Shown one piece after another: positions 18,575 through 28,511 of a stretch of 64,000 nucleotides of DNA; within the stretch, counting starts at the first letter, position 1; the number at the start of each line of letters is the position of its first letter. A model generated the notes under the pieces. It was not told the origin of the DNA, did no database searches, and was given only the letters and a program-made list of their open reading frames with translations. The position numbers and the translations under genes were made by a program. Where the stretch lies: contig NZ_JAIVAE010000002.1 in NCBI RefSeq assembly GCF_020171785.1, positions 434,001 through 498,000 on the forward strand. Direction: 5' to 3'. The DNA comes from Guptibacillus hwajinpoensis. GTDB taxonomy: Bacteria; Bacillota; Bacilli; Bacillales; Guptibacillaceae.

Positions 18575-18640
18575 TAGTCACGTATTACGATGTTCCGCTG
18601 TAATGCAAGATGATTTATATGAGCATCTGTGTGGAAGGAG
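18575..18640 (+). promoter_or_regulatory. Candidate ribosomal protein L19 leader RNA
   Basis: The leader contains GATGTTCCGCTG and, further on, TGAGCATCTG, whose GATG/CATC segments can pair. I recall these sequence blocks from the Bacilli L19 leader, a structure thought to bind L19 for autoregulation. The identification is from memory and would need a covariance-model scan. Confidence 0.5.
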
Positions 18641-18649
18641 GGTTACTTG

Positions 18650-18994
18650 ATGCACAAGTTAATCCAGGATATCACAAAAGACCAACTTAAGTCGGATCTT
18701 CCTAATTTCCGACCAGGAGATACTGTAAAAGTTCACGTTAAAGTTGTCGAAGGCACTCGTGAGCGTATTCAGTTATTCGAAGGTGTTGTGATTAAACGAC
18801 GTGGTGGCGGAATCAGCGAAACATTTACAGTTCGTAAGATTTCTTACGGAGTAGGTGTTGAGCGTACATTCCCAGTACATTCACCGAAAGTTGCTAAGCT
18901 TGAAGTTGCTCGTCGCGGTAAAGTTCGCCGTGCTAAGCTATACTACTTGCGTGCACTTCGTGGTAAAGCCGCTCGTATTAAAGAAATTCGATAA
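18650..18994 (+). CDS. rplS: 50S ribosomal protein L19
   Basis: This 114-residue protein sits at the 30S-50S interface. The motifs [42 protein letters not shown] and the basic C-terminus [15 protein letters not shown] are typical. ATG at 18650 is 8 bases from GGAGGG; the upstream in-frame codon at 18629 would add seven residues not seen in the family. It has its own strong promoter, a probable autoregulatory leader and its own terminator, so it is a single-gene unit. Confidence 0.97.
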   Translation: MHKLIQDITKDQLKSDLPNFRPGDTVKVHVKVVEGTRERIQLFEGVVIKRRGGGISETFTVRKISYGVGVERTFPVHSPKVAKLEVARRGKVRRAKLYYLRALRGKAARIKEIR

Positions 18995-19008
18995 AGTAAG
19001 ACACGGAG

Positions 19009-19039
19009 AAGGAGCTTGCATTGCCAGGCTCCTTTTTTC
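19009..19039 (+). terminator. Intrinsic terminator after rplS
   Basis: AAGGAGC (19009-19015) pairs with GCTCCTT (19028-19034) and leads into TTTTTT. Confidence 0.85.
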
Positions 19040-19058
19040 TATTGAAAAAAATCGTCAT

Positions 19059-19087
19059 ATGAAAAAAACGTCACTCTGTGATAAAAT
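19059..19087 (+). promoter_or_regulatory. Candidate lepB promoter
   Basis: ATGAAA (19059-19064), 17 bp, then TAAAAT (19082-19087) with an extended TGA just before it. It lies 84 bp before lepB, downstream of the rplS terminator. Confidence 0.45.
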
Positions 19088-19170
19088 AAAGCGAATTACG
19101 AAGGTTTGTAGGAAAGGCATAAGGGGAAAGAAATAGGTAAAAAAAGAGCCTTTCATTAGGAGGAACAAGC

Positions 19171-19734
19171 ATGAATAGCACCAGATCAGCAGAGAAAAAA
19201 GATTCCTGGGAGTGGATACGTGCGCTCATTATTGCTTTTATTCTAGCAGGAGCGGTTCGCTATTTTATTTTTGCTCCTATTGTAGTTGATGGAGAAAGCA
19301 TGATGCCAACGCTTCAAGACCGTGATCGGATGATCGTGAATAAAATCAGTTATAATATTGGTGATGCTGAACGTTTCGATATTATTGTATTTGAGGCCCC
19401 TGAAGGCAAAGATTATATTAAGCGAGTGATTGGTCTTCCTGGAGATAAGGTGGAGTACAAAGGTGATATGCTATACGTAAATGGTAAAGCAATGAACGAA
19501 CCTTATCTAGAATCATATAAGGAAGATTTATTAGAAGGTAACCTTACCTATGATTTTGATCTAACCGGAGTAACAGGTGAAGCAACCGTTCCAGAAGGGC
19601 ATTTGTTTGTCATGGGTGACAATCGGCAGCATAGTAAAGATAGTCGATCCATTGGCTTCGTTCCTGTTGAGAAAGTAATAGGAGAAGCAAACGTTATTTT
19701 TTGGCCTTTAAATGATATACAAGTAATGGAATAG
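19171..19734 (+). CDS. lepB: Signal peptidase I
   Basis: This 187-residue membrane protease removes signal peptides from exported proteins. A single N-terminal transmembrane helix (residues about 16-36, [18 protein letters not shown]) anchors it. The catalytic serine is Ser43 in DGESMMPTL and the general base is Lys84 in [24 protein letters not shown] completes the family signature. Its length and single-helix topology match the Gram-positive Sip type. It lies between rplS and rbgA, as in many Bacillaceae but not B. subtilis. Confidence 0.94.
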   Translation: MNSTRSAEKKDSWEWIRALIIAFILAGAVRYFIFAPIVVDGESMMPTLQDRDRMIVNKISYNIGDAERFDIIVFEAPEGKDYIKRVIGLPGDKVEYKGDMLYVNGKAMNEPYLESYKEDLLEGNLTYDFDLTGVTGEATVPEGHLFVMGDNRQHSKDSRSIGFVPVEKVIGEANVIFWPLNDIQVME

Positions 19735-19777
19735 TGTGGGGATATTCCCGCATGATTTGAGAATAGGTGGAGATTGC

Positions 19778-20626
19778 ATGACGATTCAATGGTTTCCCGG
19801 ACATATGGCAAAAGCACGACGGGAGATTACCGAAAAGCTAAAAATGATTGATGTTGTAATTGAACTAGTGGATGCACGAATCCCACTTGCTTCAAGAAAT
19901 CCGATGATTGATGAAATTGTATCTTCAAAACCAAGGCTTATTTTGCTCAATAAAGCAGATATGGCGGATAATCAGAAAACAGCCGAGTGGAAGAATTATT
20001 TTCAGTCACAGGGTCATAAAGCATTAGCGATTGATTCACAAACAGGTAAAGGTGTGAAAAGCATTCCTGCTACTGCAAGAGAGCTGAATAGTGATAAAAT
20101 TGATCGCATGATTGAAAAAGGCATGAAGCCCCGCGCTGTGCGTGCATTAATTTTAGGAATTCCAAACGTCGGGAAATCGACGTTAATTAACCGTTTGGCA
20201 GGAAAGAAGATTGCTAAAACGGGTGATCGTCCTGGTATTACCAAGAAGCAACAGTGGATCAAAGTTGGAGATGAGATGGACCTTCTCGATACGCCGGGAA
20301 TTCTCTGGCCTAAATTTGAAGATCAAATTACCGGATATAAGCTTGCTGCGACGGGAGCAATTAAAGATGAAATTCTTGATTTTCAAGATATTTCGGTATT
20401 TGTGCTGAAGTTTATGAGCGAGCATTATCCCGATCGATTAATGGACCGGTATCATCTTGATCACATCCCGGAGGATGTTGTGGAGTTGTTTGATGAAATC
20501 GGAAAAAAACGCGGATTTTTAATGAGTGGTGGCTGGATTGATTATGATAAAACAGCTGAAACCGTTCTTCGAGAGCTACGAAGTGGTAAATTGGGTGACG
20601 TATCGTTAGAAACGCCAGAAAGGTAA
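19778..20626 (+). CDS. rbgA: Ribosome biogenesis GTPase RbgA (YlqF)
   Basis: This 282-residue GTPase drives late 50S subunit assembly. It is circularly permuted: G4 NKAD (near residue 60) precedes G1 GIPNVGKST and G3 DTPG. The N-terminus [16 protein letters not shown] is the RbgA hallmark, and a C-terminal RNA-binding helical region follows. ATG at 19778 is 9 bases after GGTGGAG; the earlier in-frame ATG at 19736 lacks a binding site. Its stop codon lies inside the following terminator. Confidence 0.96.
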   Translation: MTIQWFPGHMAKARREITEKLKMIDVVIELVDARIPLASRNPMIDEIVSSKPRLILLNKADMADNQKTAEWKNYFQSQGHKALAIDSQTGKGVKSIPATARELNSDKIDRMIEKGMKPRAVRALILGIPNVGKSTLINRLAGKKIAKTGDRPGITKKQQWIKVGDEMDLLDTPGILWPKFEDQITGYKLAATGAIKDEILDFQDISVFVLKFMSEHYPDRLMDRYHLDHIPEDVVELFDEIGKKRGFLMSGGWIDYDKTAETVLRELRSGKLGDVSLETPER

Positions 20627-20648
20627 GGCCGTGAGCCTTACCTTTTTT
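20621..20648 (+). terminator. Intrinsic terminator overlapping the rbgA stop codon
   Basis: AGGTAAGGC (20621-20629), loop CGTGA, GCCTTACCT (20635-20643), then TTTTTT. Confidence 0.85.
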
Positions 20649-20676
20649 AAGTGAACATTAAGAAAGTGGGGATCAT

Positions 20677-21453
20677 ATGAGCGATCAAGTAAAGTCGATT
20701 AAAGAAATTGATCAAATGTTGAAGAAAGGACAATATACGAACGAAGATTGGGACCAATGGAAGCAGGATGAACGAAAAGGGGTTGTACGCTTACTTGCTA
20801 GGGAAGGAAAGAAAGAACAAGAAAAAATGAAGATCCGTAAGATGCATGAAGAAATGAGCGTCCTAGAAGCTCACTACAGAGGAAATGGGCGTCTCGCGAT
20901 AGCGGGTGTCGATGAAGTAGGAAGAGGCCCTCTAGCAGGCCCTGTCGTTGCTTCAGCAGTCATATTAGATCCTGAAGTGCCGATTCTTGGCCTTCAAGAT
21001 TCAAAGAAACTGTCGCATGCGAAATTAAATGATCTTTTTGATCAAATACATATGGATGCCGTTGCGATCGGGGTTGGCGTCGTTAGTGCAGCTGAAATTG
21101 ATGAATTAAATATTTATCAAGCGACAAAAAAAGCGATGCAACAAGCTGTTGAGGGGTTACGTGTACAAGCTGATTTCTTACTTGTAGATGCCATGCACAT
21201 TCCGGTTCAGATTGATCAAGAGTCTCTAATCAAAGGGGACGCCAGAAGTGTTAGTATTGCAGCCGCATCCATCGTTGCCAAAGTAACCCGTGATCGCATG
21301 ATGGTGAAATTAGCAGAAACCTATCCAGAGTATGGATTTGAACGACATGTAGGTTATGGTACAAAGGAGCATCTTTCTGCCCTTGATGAATTTGGTATTA
21401 CAGAAGTGCACCGAAAATCATTTGCGCCTGTAAGAGATCGTTTAAGCGTATGA
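20677..21453 (+). CDS. rnhB: Ribonuclease HII
   Basis: This 258-residue enzyme cleaves RNA in RNA-DNA hybrids and at single ribonucleotides. The catalytic motif GVDEVGRGPLAGPVVASAV (DEDD set) begins near residue 77, with DSKKLS, the aspartate in LLVDAMHI and the SIAAASIVAKVTRDR segment downstream. The first 65 residues are the helical N-terminal extension found in Bacillus RNase HII. ATG at 20677 follows GTGGGGAT. No catalytic residue is missing. Confidence 0.95.
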   Translation: MSDQVKSIKEIDQMLKKGQYTNEDWDQWKQDERKGVVRLLAREGKKEQEKMKIRKMHEEMSVLEAHYRGNGRLAIAGVDEVGRGPLAGPVVASAVILDPEVPILGLQDSKKLSHAKLNDLFDQIHMDAVAIGVGVVSAAEIDELNIYQATKKAMQQAVEGLRVQADFLLVDAMHIPVQIDQESLIKGDARSVSIAAASIVAKVTRDRMMVKLAETYPEYGFERHVGYGTKEHLSALDEFGITEVHRKSFAPVRDRLSV

Positions 21454-21485
21454 ATAGGTAGATAAGGTTGATACTATACCTATTC
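21452..21485. repeat. 9-bp inverted repeat between rnhB and the small unknown gene
   Basis: GAATAGGTA (21452-21460) and TACCTATTC (21477-21485) are perfect complements with a 16-base loop. The first arm overlaps the rnhB stop. There is no U-run, so it is not a normal terminator; it lies just before the ribosome binding site of the following gene. Confidence 0.5.
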
Positions 21486-21507
21486 TAATGTGAAGGAGCC
21501 ATTATTT

Positions 21508-21684
21508 GTGAAAGATCCAGGACCTCAAGAAAAGAATGAATCTTTTTATGAAGAAGCAGGAGAAGAGTTTGGAGTCTATACCCCAGCAGCAGCAAGAGAA
21601 TTAACGATTACGGACCATAAGAAGAGGGAGCAAGAAAGCTCGCCTAAGAAAGCGGGAAGAAATGAGCAAGAAGAGGGGAGGTGA
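21508..21684 (+). CDS. Unrecognised small charged protein (58 residues)
   Basis: I do not recognise this gene. A GTG at 21508 lies 9 bases after AAGGAG and opens a 58-codon frame whose product is dominated by Lys, Glu, Gln and Arg with no hydrophobic segment; the middle reads EFGVYTPAAARELTITDH. It is predicted soluble and partly disordered. A strong terminator whose loop contains its TGA supports a real transcript end. In B. subtilis this slot between rnhB and sucC holds ylqG and the FlhB-tail-like ylqH, which this does not resemble. Confidence 0.55.
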   Translation: MKDPGPQEKNESFYEEAGEEFGVYTPAAARELTITDHKKREQESSPKKAGRNEQEEGR

Positions 21685-21700
21685 CACCTCTTCTTTTTTT
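21668..21700 (+). terminator. Intrinsic terminator after the small unknown gene
   Basis: AAGAAGAGG (21668-21676) pairs with CCTCTTCTT (21687-21695), followed by a run of T. The loop carries the stop codon. Confidence 0.85.
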
Positions 21701-21841
21701 TGATTTTATTTAGTTTATTTTAAATTTACCACGTGGCACTCATTATCCCAGAATAAGCGTGAAATAAGCGGAATGATTCGTTTTCAGACGATGAATTGGA
21801 ACAATTTTTGCAAGAAAGAAAAGAGACTTTATGCAAAAGGG

Positions 21842-21869
21842 TAGACAATCGGTGTGAATTTTCTATACA
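21842..21869 (+). promoter_or_regulatory. sucCD promoter
   Basis: TAGACA (21842-21847), 16 bp, TATACA (21864-21869), 50 bp upstream of sucC. Apart from this, the 218 bp between the terminator and sucC contains only a repeated AATAAGCG near 21752-21770 of unknown meaning. Confidence 0.6.
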
Positions 21870-21918
21870 ATGAAAACGTCGTCAAAGATTTGATTGACTA
21901 GGATAGGAGGATGAGAGA

Positions 21919-23079
21919 ATGAATATCCATGAATATCAAGGAAAAGAAGTCCTAAGAAGCTACGGGGTATCCGTCCCTAATGGACAAGTCGCATACTCCG
22001 CAAAAGAAGCTGTGGACGTTGCAAAACAATTAGACAGTAGTGTTTATGTTGTAAAAGCACAAATCCATGCAGGTGGTCGAGGGAAAGCTGGCGGAGTTAA
22101 AATCGCTAAGAACCTTGAGGAAGTTCGTACATATGCTGAGGAGATCCTCGGAAAAACACTTGTTACTCATCAAACAGGACCAGAAGGCAAAGAAGTAAAG
22201 CGCTTACTTATCGAAGAAGGTTGCGATATTAAACAAGAATACTACGTTGGCCTTGTGCTTGATCGTGTGACATCACGCGTTGTTATGATGGCATCCGAAG
22301 AAGGTGGAACTGAAATTGAAGAAGTGGCTGAACATAGCCCCGAGAAGATCTTCAAAGAAGTGATTGATCCTGCCGTTGGTCTTCAAGGTTATCAGGCTAG
22401 AAGACTAGCATTTAATATTAATATTCCAAAAGAACAAATTAACAAAGCTGTAAAGTTCATGCTTGGATTGTATAAAGTTTTTGTTGAAAAAGATGCTTCT
22501 ATTGCTGAAATCAACCCACTTGTGACAACGGGTGATGGTAATGTAATGGCGCTTGATGCAAAACTAAACTTTGATCCAAACGCACTTTATCGCCATAAAG
22601 ATATTCTTGAACTTCGTGATCTTGACGAAGAAGATACAAAAGAAATCGAAGCTTCAAAATATGAGTTAAGCTACATCGCTCTTGATGGCAATATCGGCTG
22701 TATGGTTAACGGTGCAGGTCTTGCGATGGCAACGATGGATATTATCAAGCATTACGGCGGCGACCCCGCTAACTTCCTTGACGTTGGGGGCGGCGCAACC
22801 GCTGAGAAGGTAACGGAAGCTTTCAAAATTATCCTTTCTGACAAAAACGTAAAAGGCATCTACGTTAACATTTTCGGCGGGATCATGAAGTGTGACGTTA
22901 TCGCTGAAGGTGTTGTGGAAGCTACGAAACAAGTAGGTCTTGAAATTCCGCTTGTTGTACGTCTTGAAGGAACAAATGTTGATCTTGGAAAGCAAATTCT
23001 GAAAGATTCAGGATTAAATATTACCGCTGCTGAGTCTATGGCTGACGGCGCGGAAAAAATCGTTTCATTAGTGAAGTAG
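21919..23079 (+). CDS. sucC: Succinyl-CoA ligase, beta subunit
   Basis: This 386-residue subunit of the TCA-cycle succinyl-CoA synthetase holds the ATP-grasp domain and couples succinyl-CoA breakdown to nucleotide triphosphate formation. The N-terminus [17 protein letters not shown], the ATP-grasp segment [15 protein letters not shown] and the C-terminal [15 protein letters not shown] are diagnostic. Length matches bacterial homologues (about 385). The ribosome binding site AGGAGGATG is strong. It is followed 16 bp later by sucD. Confidence 0.97.
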   Translation: MNIHEYQGKEVLRSYGVSVPNGQVAYSAKEAVDVAKQLDSSVYVVKAQIHAGGRGKAGGVKIAKNLEEVRTYAEEILGKTLVTHQTGPEGKEVKRLLIEEGCDIKQEYYVGLVLDRVTSRVVMMASEEGGTEIEEVAEHSPEKIFKEVIDPAVGLQGYQARRLAFNINIPKEQINKAVKFMLGLYKVFVEKDASIAEINPLVTTGDGNVMALDAKLNFDPNALYRHKDILELRDLDEEDTKEIEASKYELSYIALDGNIGCMVNGAGLAMATMDIIKHYGGDPANFLDVGGGATAEKVTEAFKIILSDKNVKGIYVNIFGGIMKCDVIAEGVVEATKQVGLEIPLVVRLEGTNVDLGKQILKDSGLNITAAESMADGAEKIVSLVK

Positions 23080-23095
23080 AAAGGCGGGACTAGGA

Positions 23096-24004
23096 ATGAG
23101 CGTATACATTAATCAAGATACAAAAGTCATCGTTCAAGGAATTACGGGATCTGTTGGTTTATTTCATACACAGCAAATGCTTGAGTATGGTACGAAAATT
23201 GTAGGTGGCGTAACGCCTGGTAAAGGCGGTACTGAAGTAGAAGGCGTTCCTGTATTTGATACAGTGGAACAAGCCGTTCAAAAAACAGGCGCTAATGCTT
23301 CTGTCATTTATGTTCCGCCTGCTTTTGCAGCCGATGCCATTATGGAAGCTGTAGACGCTGAAATGGACCTTGCGATCTGTATTACGGAAGGTATTCCAGT
23401 TATCGATATGGTGAAAGTAAAGCGTTATATGGAAGGAAAGAAAACGCGCCTTGTTGGACCGAACTGTCCAGGTGTGATCACTCCTGAAGAATGTAAGATC
23501 GGAATTATGCCTGGGTATATTCACAAAAAAGGTCACGTAGGCGTTGTTTCTCGTTCTGGTACGTTAACGTATGAAGCGGTTCATCAACTTTCAGAATCAG
23601 GTATTGGTCAATCAACAGCCGTTGGTATTGGTGGTGACCCGGTGAATGGCACGAACTTTATCGATGTCTTAAAAGCTTTTAACGAAGATGACGATACGTA
23701 TGCAGTGATCATGATCGGTGAAATCGGCGGTACAGCTGAAGAAGAAGCGGCTGAATGGGTAAAAGCGAACATGACAAAACCTGTAGTTGGCTTTATCGGA
23801 GGTCAAACAGCACCTCCAGGAAAACGTATGGGCCATGCTGGTGCGATTATTTCTGGTGGTAAAGGTACGGCTGATGAAAAGATCAAGACAATGGAGTCTT
23901 GTGGAATTAAAGTCGCTCCAACGCCTGCAGTAATGGGTGAAACACTGATTTCTGTTTTAGAAGATAAGGGCTTACTAGAGAAGTGCACAACACATAAGGC
24001 TTAA
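23096..24004 (+). CDS. sucD: Succinyl-CoA ligase, alpha subunit
   Basis: This 302-residue subunit binds CoA and carries the phosphohistidine intermediate, in [15 protein letters not shown] near residue 245. The CoA-binding Rossmann motif [15 protein letters not shown] is near the N-terminus and [10 protein letters not shown] is conserved. SucC and SucD form the functional dimer. The gene ends in a clear terminator, making sucCD a two-gene operon. Confidence 0.97.
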   Translation: MSVYINQDTKVIVQGITGSVGLFHTQQMLEYGTKIVGGVTPGKGGTEVEGVPVFDTVEQAVQKTGANASVIYVPPAFAADAIMEAVDAEMDLAICITEGIPVIDMVKVKRYMEGKKTRLVGPNCPGVITPEECKIGIMPGYIHKKGHVGVVSRSGTLTYEAVHQLSESGIGQSTAVGIGGDPVNGTNFIDVLKAFNEDDDTYAVIMIGEIGGTAEEEAAEWVKANMTKPVVGFIGGQTAPPGKRMGHAGAIISGGKGTADEKIKTMESCGIKVAPTPAVMGETLISVLEDKGLLEKCTTHKA

Positions 24005-24007
24005 TCA

Positions 24008-24037
24008 AAATAGCTCCCGTTTTGGGAGCTATTTCTC
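24008..24037 (+). terminator. Intrinsic terminator after sucD
   Basis: AAATAGCTCCC (24008-24018), loop GTTTT, GGGAGCTATTT (24024-24034), then CTCTT. Confidence 0.85.
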
Positions 24038-24089
24038 TTATACATACGGGCATGCGATAAACTTTATTCTTGATAGGAGAGAACCGTGA

Positions 24090-24986
24090 TTGAGAACATT
24101 TAGAAGCCGGTTAATTCAGTTGCATCAGTGCCGGGGATGTACCTGGAAACTGATGCAATCCTTTCTCATATTTGACCCAACGCTTCAAAGCATATATGAT
24201 ATGTCTGCTACTCAGTTAAGGCAATTTGGTTTATCAAACGAACAAGCCGGATATTTATATGAAGATCTTCATTTTACGAAACCATGGAGATTGGCTCATT
24301 TTAAAGCGGGCGAAATTCGCGTCATAACAAGATTTGATAAGGCATACCCTGAACAACTTACGCATATTTATGATGCACCGTGGGTGATTTATTGCATTGG
24401 GAATACCACGCTTCTAAATGAACGTCGCTTGTTGAGCGTGGTTGGCTCACGAAAGCATTCACCAGATGCACGTGAAATGATGAACCTTATCTTAACACCG
24501 ATCGTATCGAGTGGATGGACGATTGTTAGTGGGCTAGCCCTCGGTATTGATACACTTGCTCATCAGCTTGCTCTCGATCATGGTGCAGGGACGATTGCTG
24601 TACTCGGTGGTGGATTTAAATGGATTTATCCGAAAGAAAATCAGCTGCTAGCTTCTTCTGTTGCGAGGGAAGGTCTCCTTATATCGGAATATCCACCCAA
24701 TTGTCGACCTGAAAAACATCACTTTCCGGAAAGAAATCGCATTATTAGTGGATTATCCGCTGGAACCTTTATCGTTGAAGCGCAAAAACGCAGTGGTTCG
24801 CTCATTACAGCTGACCAGGCAATGGAACAGGGACGCGAAGTATTTTGCTTACCTGGAAAAATAACAGATCCTTCTGCTGAAGGGACAAATCGCCTCATTC
24901 AGCAGGGTGCTAAACTTGTTTTAGAAGCGAATGATATCCTCAATGAACTACCTAATTTTCATGAAAAGGATACTAGCACTATTTGA
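24090..24986 (+). CDS. dprA: DNA-processing protein DprA
   Basis: This 298-residue protein loads RecA onto incoming single-stranded DNA during natural transformation. The Rossmann-like DprA fold is shown by SVVGSRKHSPDARE, SGLALGIDTLAHQLAL and the C-terminal NRIISGLSAGTFIVEAQKRS plus DQAMEQGREVFCLPG. The start is TTG at 24090, placed by AGGAGAG 10 bases upstream. The usual SGLA-R-GID is SGLA-L-GID here. Neighbouring topA matches the common dprA-topA arrangement. Presence of dprA alone does not show competence. Confidence 0.93.
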   Translation: MRTFRSRLIQLHQCRGCTWKLMQSFLIFDPTLQSIYDMSATQLRQFGLSNEQAGYLYEDLHFTKPWRLAHFKAGEIRVITRFDKAYPEQLTHIYDAPWVIYCIGNTTLLNERRLLSVVGSRKHSPDAREMMNLILTPIVSSGWTIVSGLALGIDTLAHQLALDHGAGTIAVLGGGFKWIYPKENQLLASSVAREGLLISEYPPNCRPEKHHFPERNRIISGLSAGTFIVEAQKRSGSLITADQAMEQGREVFCLPGKITDPSAEGTNRLIQQGAKLVLEANDILNELPNFHEKDTSTI

Positions 24987-25057
24987 CAAACAAGTTTTGA
25001 CTATTGAATAATAAGGAAGATTTTAAAATTTACCTCAATGGGGGGAGGAAACGTATT

Positions 25058-27130
25058 GTGGCAGATTATCTAGTAATTGTTGAATCTCCCGCTAAAGCAA
25101 AAACAATTGAAAAATATTTAGGAAAGAAATATCAGGTGAAAGCCTCATTAGGTCACGTCATTGACCTTCCTAGAAGTCAGATGGGCGTTGATGTGGAAAA
25201 CAACTATGCTCCTAAATATATAACAATACGCGGGAAAGGCCCTGTCTTAAAAGAAATCAAAGATGCAGCAAAAAAAGCGAAGAAAGTCTATCTCGCAGCT
25301 GACCCCGATCGCGAAGGGGAAGCGATTGCATGGCATCTTGCTCACAGTTTAAAAATTGATGAGCAAACAGAGTGCAGGGTTGTCTTTAATGAAATTACAA
25401 AAGATGCGGTTAAGGATGCGTTCAAGCAACCGAGACCGATTAACATGGATCTTGTTGATGCTCAACAAGCAAGACGTGTCTTAGACCGTTTAGTTGGGTA
25501 TAACATTAGTCCATTATTATGGAAAAAAGTAAAAAAAGGTTTAAGTGCTGGACGAGTTCAATCCGTTGCAGTTCGCCTTATTATTGAAAGAGAAAAAGAA
25601 ATTCAAAATTTTGAAGCAGAAGAATATTGGAAAATCAAAGCGTCGTTTGAAAAAGATGGAGAACAATTTGAGGCTGGTTTCTACGGAGTAGATGGAAAGA
25701 AAACGGATCTGCAATCACGTGAAGATGTCGACAATGTTCTAAAACGTATTGAAGGCGATCAGTTTAATATCCAGTCTGTTCAAAAGAAGGAACGTAAACG
25801 AAACCCGGCCCTCCCGTTTACGACATCTTCTCTTCAGCAGGAAGCGGCGAGAAAACTTAATTTCCGCGCGAAGAAAACGATGATGCTCGCTCAGCAACTT
25901 TATGAGGGGATCGCAATCGGAAAGCAGGGAACGGTTGGTTTAATTACGTACATGCGAACTGACTCAACACGTATTTCTGAAACAGCGAAGGATGAAGCGA
26001 AGGAATACATTGAAGGAAAATATGGTGACACATACTTATCAGCTAAAAAGCCTGCTAAGAAACAGTCAGGGAAATCACAAGATGCTCACGAAGCCGTTCG
26101 ACCAACATCGGTTATGCGTGATCCATCTGAAATGAAGGCTTACTTAAAGCGTGATCAGCTTCGTTTATACAAGTTGATTTGGGAGCGTTTTGTAGCGAGC
26201 CAGATGGCACCGGCTATCATGGATACAATGAGCGTTGACTTAGAAAACAATGGAACGACTTTCCGTGCAACTGGTTCTAAAGTGAAATTTAAAGGGTTTA
26301 TGAAGGTGTATGTTGAAGGAAACGACGACAATAAAAAGGAAGAAGATAAAATGCTTCCTGACCTTGAAGAAGGAATGAACGTATCCACTTCAGACATTGA
26401 TCCGACACAGCACTTCACACAGCCACCGCCGAGGTATTCAGAAGCGCGCCTTGTTAAAACAATGGAGGAACTCGGTATAGGAAGACCATCTACTTATGCA
26501 CCAACGCTTGATACGATTCAGCGTAGAGGATACGTGGCGTTAGAAGATAAGAAATTTGTTCCAACTGAACTTGGTGAAATCGTGTTAGAGCTGATTTTGG
26601 AGTTCTTCCAGGATATTATCAACATTGAATTTACAGCTGGGTTAGAAAATGATCTTGACAAAATCGAGGATGGCGAGGCAGAATGGATTTCTGTCATCAA
26701 CGAATTTTATCAAAACTTCGAACAGCGCCTGAAGGTAGCTGAGGAAGAAATGAAGGAAGTCGAAATTAAAGACGAACCTGCTGGAGAAGATTGTGAGAAG
26801 TGTGGTTCTCCAATGGTAATTAAAATGGGGCGTTATGGAAAGTTCATGGCTTGCTCAAACTTCCCTGATTGTCGCAATACAAAACCAATTCTAAAAGAAG
26901 TTGGCGTTACTTGTCCGAAGTGTAAAGAAGGTAATGTCGTTGAACGTAAAAGTAAGAAAAATCGCCTTTTCTATGGATGTGATCGTTTCCCTGAATGTGA
27001 TTTTCTATCGTGGGATAAACCGATCAAACGTCCATGTCCTAAATGCGGTGACTTACTTGTTGAGAAGAAAACGAAGAAAAAGAAAGAAATCAAGTGTGTG
27101 AACTGTGATTTCGTTGAAGAAGAAAATTAG
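25058..27130 (+). CDS. topA: DNA topoisomerase I
   Basis: This 690-residue type IA topoisomerase relaxes negative supercoils. The Toprim domain begins [20 protein letters not shown] with [14 protein letters not shown], the active tyrosine is in [14 protein letters not shown], and the C-terminus has three four-cysteine zinc motifs (CEKCGSPM...CSNFPDC, CPKCKEG...CDRFPEC, CPKCGDL...CVNC). GTG at 25058 is 9 bases from GGGAGG and gives the family length (691 in B. subtilis); an upstream TTG at 25004 would add 18 unrelated residues. Confidence 0.96.
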   Translation: MADYLVIVESPAKAKTIEKYLGKKYQVKASLGHVIDLPRSQMGVDVENNYAPKYITIRGKGPVLKEIKDAAKKAKKVYLAADPDREGEAIAWHLAHSLKIDEQTECRVVFNEITKDAVKDAFKQPRPINMDLVDAQQARRVLDRLVGYNISPLLWKKVKKGLSAGRVQSVAVRLIIEREKEIQNFEAEEYWKIKASFEKDGEQFEAGFYGVDGKKTDLQSREDVDNVLKRIEGDQFNIQSVQKKERKRNPALPFTTSSLQQEAARKLNFRAKKTMMLAQQLYEGIAIGKQGTVGLITYMRTDSTRISETAKDEAKEYIEGKYGDTYLSAKKPAKKQSGKSQDAHEAVRPTSVMRDPSEMKAYLKRDQLRLYKLIWERFVASQMAPAIMDTMSVDLENNGTTFRATGSKVKFKGFMKVYVEGNDDNKKEEDKMLPDLEEGMNVSTSDIDPTQHFTQPPPRYSEARLVKTMEELGIGRPSTYAPTLDTIQRRGYVALEDKKFVPTELGEIVLELILEFFQDIINIEFTAGLENDLDKIEDGEAEWISVINEFYQNFEQRLKVAEEEMKEVEIKDEPAGEDCEKCGSPMVIKMGRYGKFMACSNFPDCRNTKPILKEVGVTCPKCKEGNVVERKSKKNRLFYGCDRFPECDFLSWDKPIKRPCPKCGDLLVEKKTKKKKEIKCVNCDFVEEEN

Positions 27131-27145
27131 TAAGGGGTTTTAGCA

Positions 27146-28450
27146 ATGAGTAAACACGTGACGGTGATTGGCGCCGGTCTTGCTGGCAGTGAAGCCGCGT
27201 GGCAGCTTGCAAAGCGAGGAGTGGATGTCCATCTTTATGAGATGCGTCCAAAGAAGCAAACGCCTGCTCACCATACTGATAAATTTGCGGAGCTTGTGTG
27301 CAGTAATTCGTTAAGAGCGAATACGTTAACAAACGCAGTTGGAGTTTTAAAAGAAGAAATGCGAAAGATGGACTCTGTTATTATTAACTCGGCTGATGAA
27401 TGTGCGGTCCCTGCGGGTGGTGCCCTTGCAGTCGATCGCCATGAATTCGCCGCTAAAGTAACGGAGAATGTTAAAAACCATCCTAACGTAACAGTTTTTT
27501 CAGAAGAGTGTACAAAAATTCCTGATGGACCAACTATTATTGCGACAGGTCCTCTTACATCGAAAGATTTATCTGATCAATTGAAGGAGCTGAGTGGTGA
27601 AGAGTATTTATACTTCTATGATGCTGCTGCTCCTATCATTGAAACAGAAAGCATCGATATGGATAAAGTGTACAAGAAGTCCCGTTATGATAAGGGAGAA
27701 GCTGCGTATTTAAACTGTCCAATGACGGAGGAAGAGTTTAACACGTTCTACGAAGCACTTATATCCGCTGAAACGGTCCCGCTAAAAGAATTTGAGAAGG
27801 AAATTTTCTTTGAGGGCTGTATGCCGATTGAAGTCATGGCCCAACGCGGGCAGAAAACGATGACGTTTGGTCCCCTTAAGCCTGTTGGATTAGAAGATCC
27901 TCGCACTGGAAAGCGCCCTTATGCTGTCGTGCAGCTGAGACAGGATAATGCGTCGGGTACGCTTTACAACATCGTAGGATTCCAAACGCACCTTAAATGG
28001 GGACCGCAAAAAGAAGTGATTCGCTTAATTCCGGGTCTTGAAAATGCTGATATTGTTCGTTATGGCGTGATGCACCGAAATACGTTCATTAACTCGCCTA
28101 ATCTATTAAAACCAACCTATCAGTATAAAGAACGTGAGAATCTCTTTTTCGCAGGTCAAATGACGGGTGTTGAAGGCTATGTTGAATCGGCGGCATCAGG
28201 CTTAATTGCTGGGTTTAATGCTGCTCGACTCATGAATGATGAAGAGCCAGTAGTATTCCCAGAAGAAACAGCACTTGGTAGTTTAGCGAATTATATTACG
28301 ACAGCGAATCCAGATAATTTCCAACCGATGAACGCTAACTTTGGTTTGTTTCCACCACTTGAAACGCGGATCAAAAGCAAAAAAGAACGCAACGAAACGA
28401 TCGCGAATCGAGCCTTAGAAACAATTCAGAATTTTGTAAAAAGATTGTAA
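27146..28450 (+). CDS. trmFO: tRNA uracil-54 C5-methyltransferase, folate/FAD-dependent (TrmFO, formerly Gid)
   Basis: This 434-residue flavoprotein methylates U54 in the T-loop of tRNA with methylenetetrahydrofolate as the one-carbon donor. The FAD-binding N-terminus [19 protein letters not shown] and the family segments [10 protein letters not shown] and [18 protein letters not shown] are present, as is the conserved NCPMTEEEF stretch. It follows topA by 15 bp and is probably cotranscribed with it. A hairpin separates it from xerC. Confidence 0.96.
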   Translation: MSKHVTVIGAGLAGSEAAWQLAKRGVDVHLYEMRPKKQTPAHHTDKFAELVCSNSLRANTLTNAVGVLKEEMRKMDSVIINSADECAVPAGGALAVDRHEFAAKVTENVKNHPNVTVFSEECTKIPDGPTIIATGPLTSKDLSDQLKELSGEEYLYFYDAAAPIIETESIDMDKVYKKSRYDKGEAAYLNCPMTEEEFNTFYEALISAETVPLKEFEKEIFFEGCMPIEVMAQRGQKTMTFGPLKPVGLEDPRTGKRPYAVVQLRQDNASGTLYNIVGFQTHLKWGPQKEVIRLIPGLENADIVRYGVMHRNTFINSPNLLKPTYQYKERENLFFAGQMTGVEGYVESAASGLIAGFNAARLMNDEEPVVFPEETALGSLANYITTANPDNFQPMNANFGLFPPLETRIKSKKERNETIANRALETIQNFVKRL

Positions 28451-28462
28451 ATTTCTGTTGCT

Positions 28463-28499
28463 AAGGCTTCTAAATTGTGTTACGATTTAGAAGCCTTTT
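28463..28499 (+). terminator. 13-bp hairpin between trmFO and xerC
   Basis: AAGGCTTCTAAAT (28463-28475) and ATTTAGAAGCCTT (28485-28497) pair perfectly around a 9-base loop and are followed by TT and then the xerC ribosome binding site. The U-run is short, so partial termination or a role at the xerC start are both possible. Confidence 0.65.
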
Positions 28500-28511
28500 G
28501 AGGTGATGACG

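Noticed and set aside
18855-19136. Plus-strand reading frame of 93 codons overlapping the end of rplS
   Set aside because: It is a frame shadow of L19, then runs through the rplS terminator, with no ribosome binding site.
21741-21775. Repeated AATAAGCG upstream of sucC as a possible catabolite-repression or regulator site
   Set aside because: Only two short copies and no match to a cre consensus that I could defend.
25004-25057. 18-residue extension of topoisomerase I from TTG at 25004
   Set aside because: No ribosome binding site, and GTG at 25058 gives the standard N-terminus.
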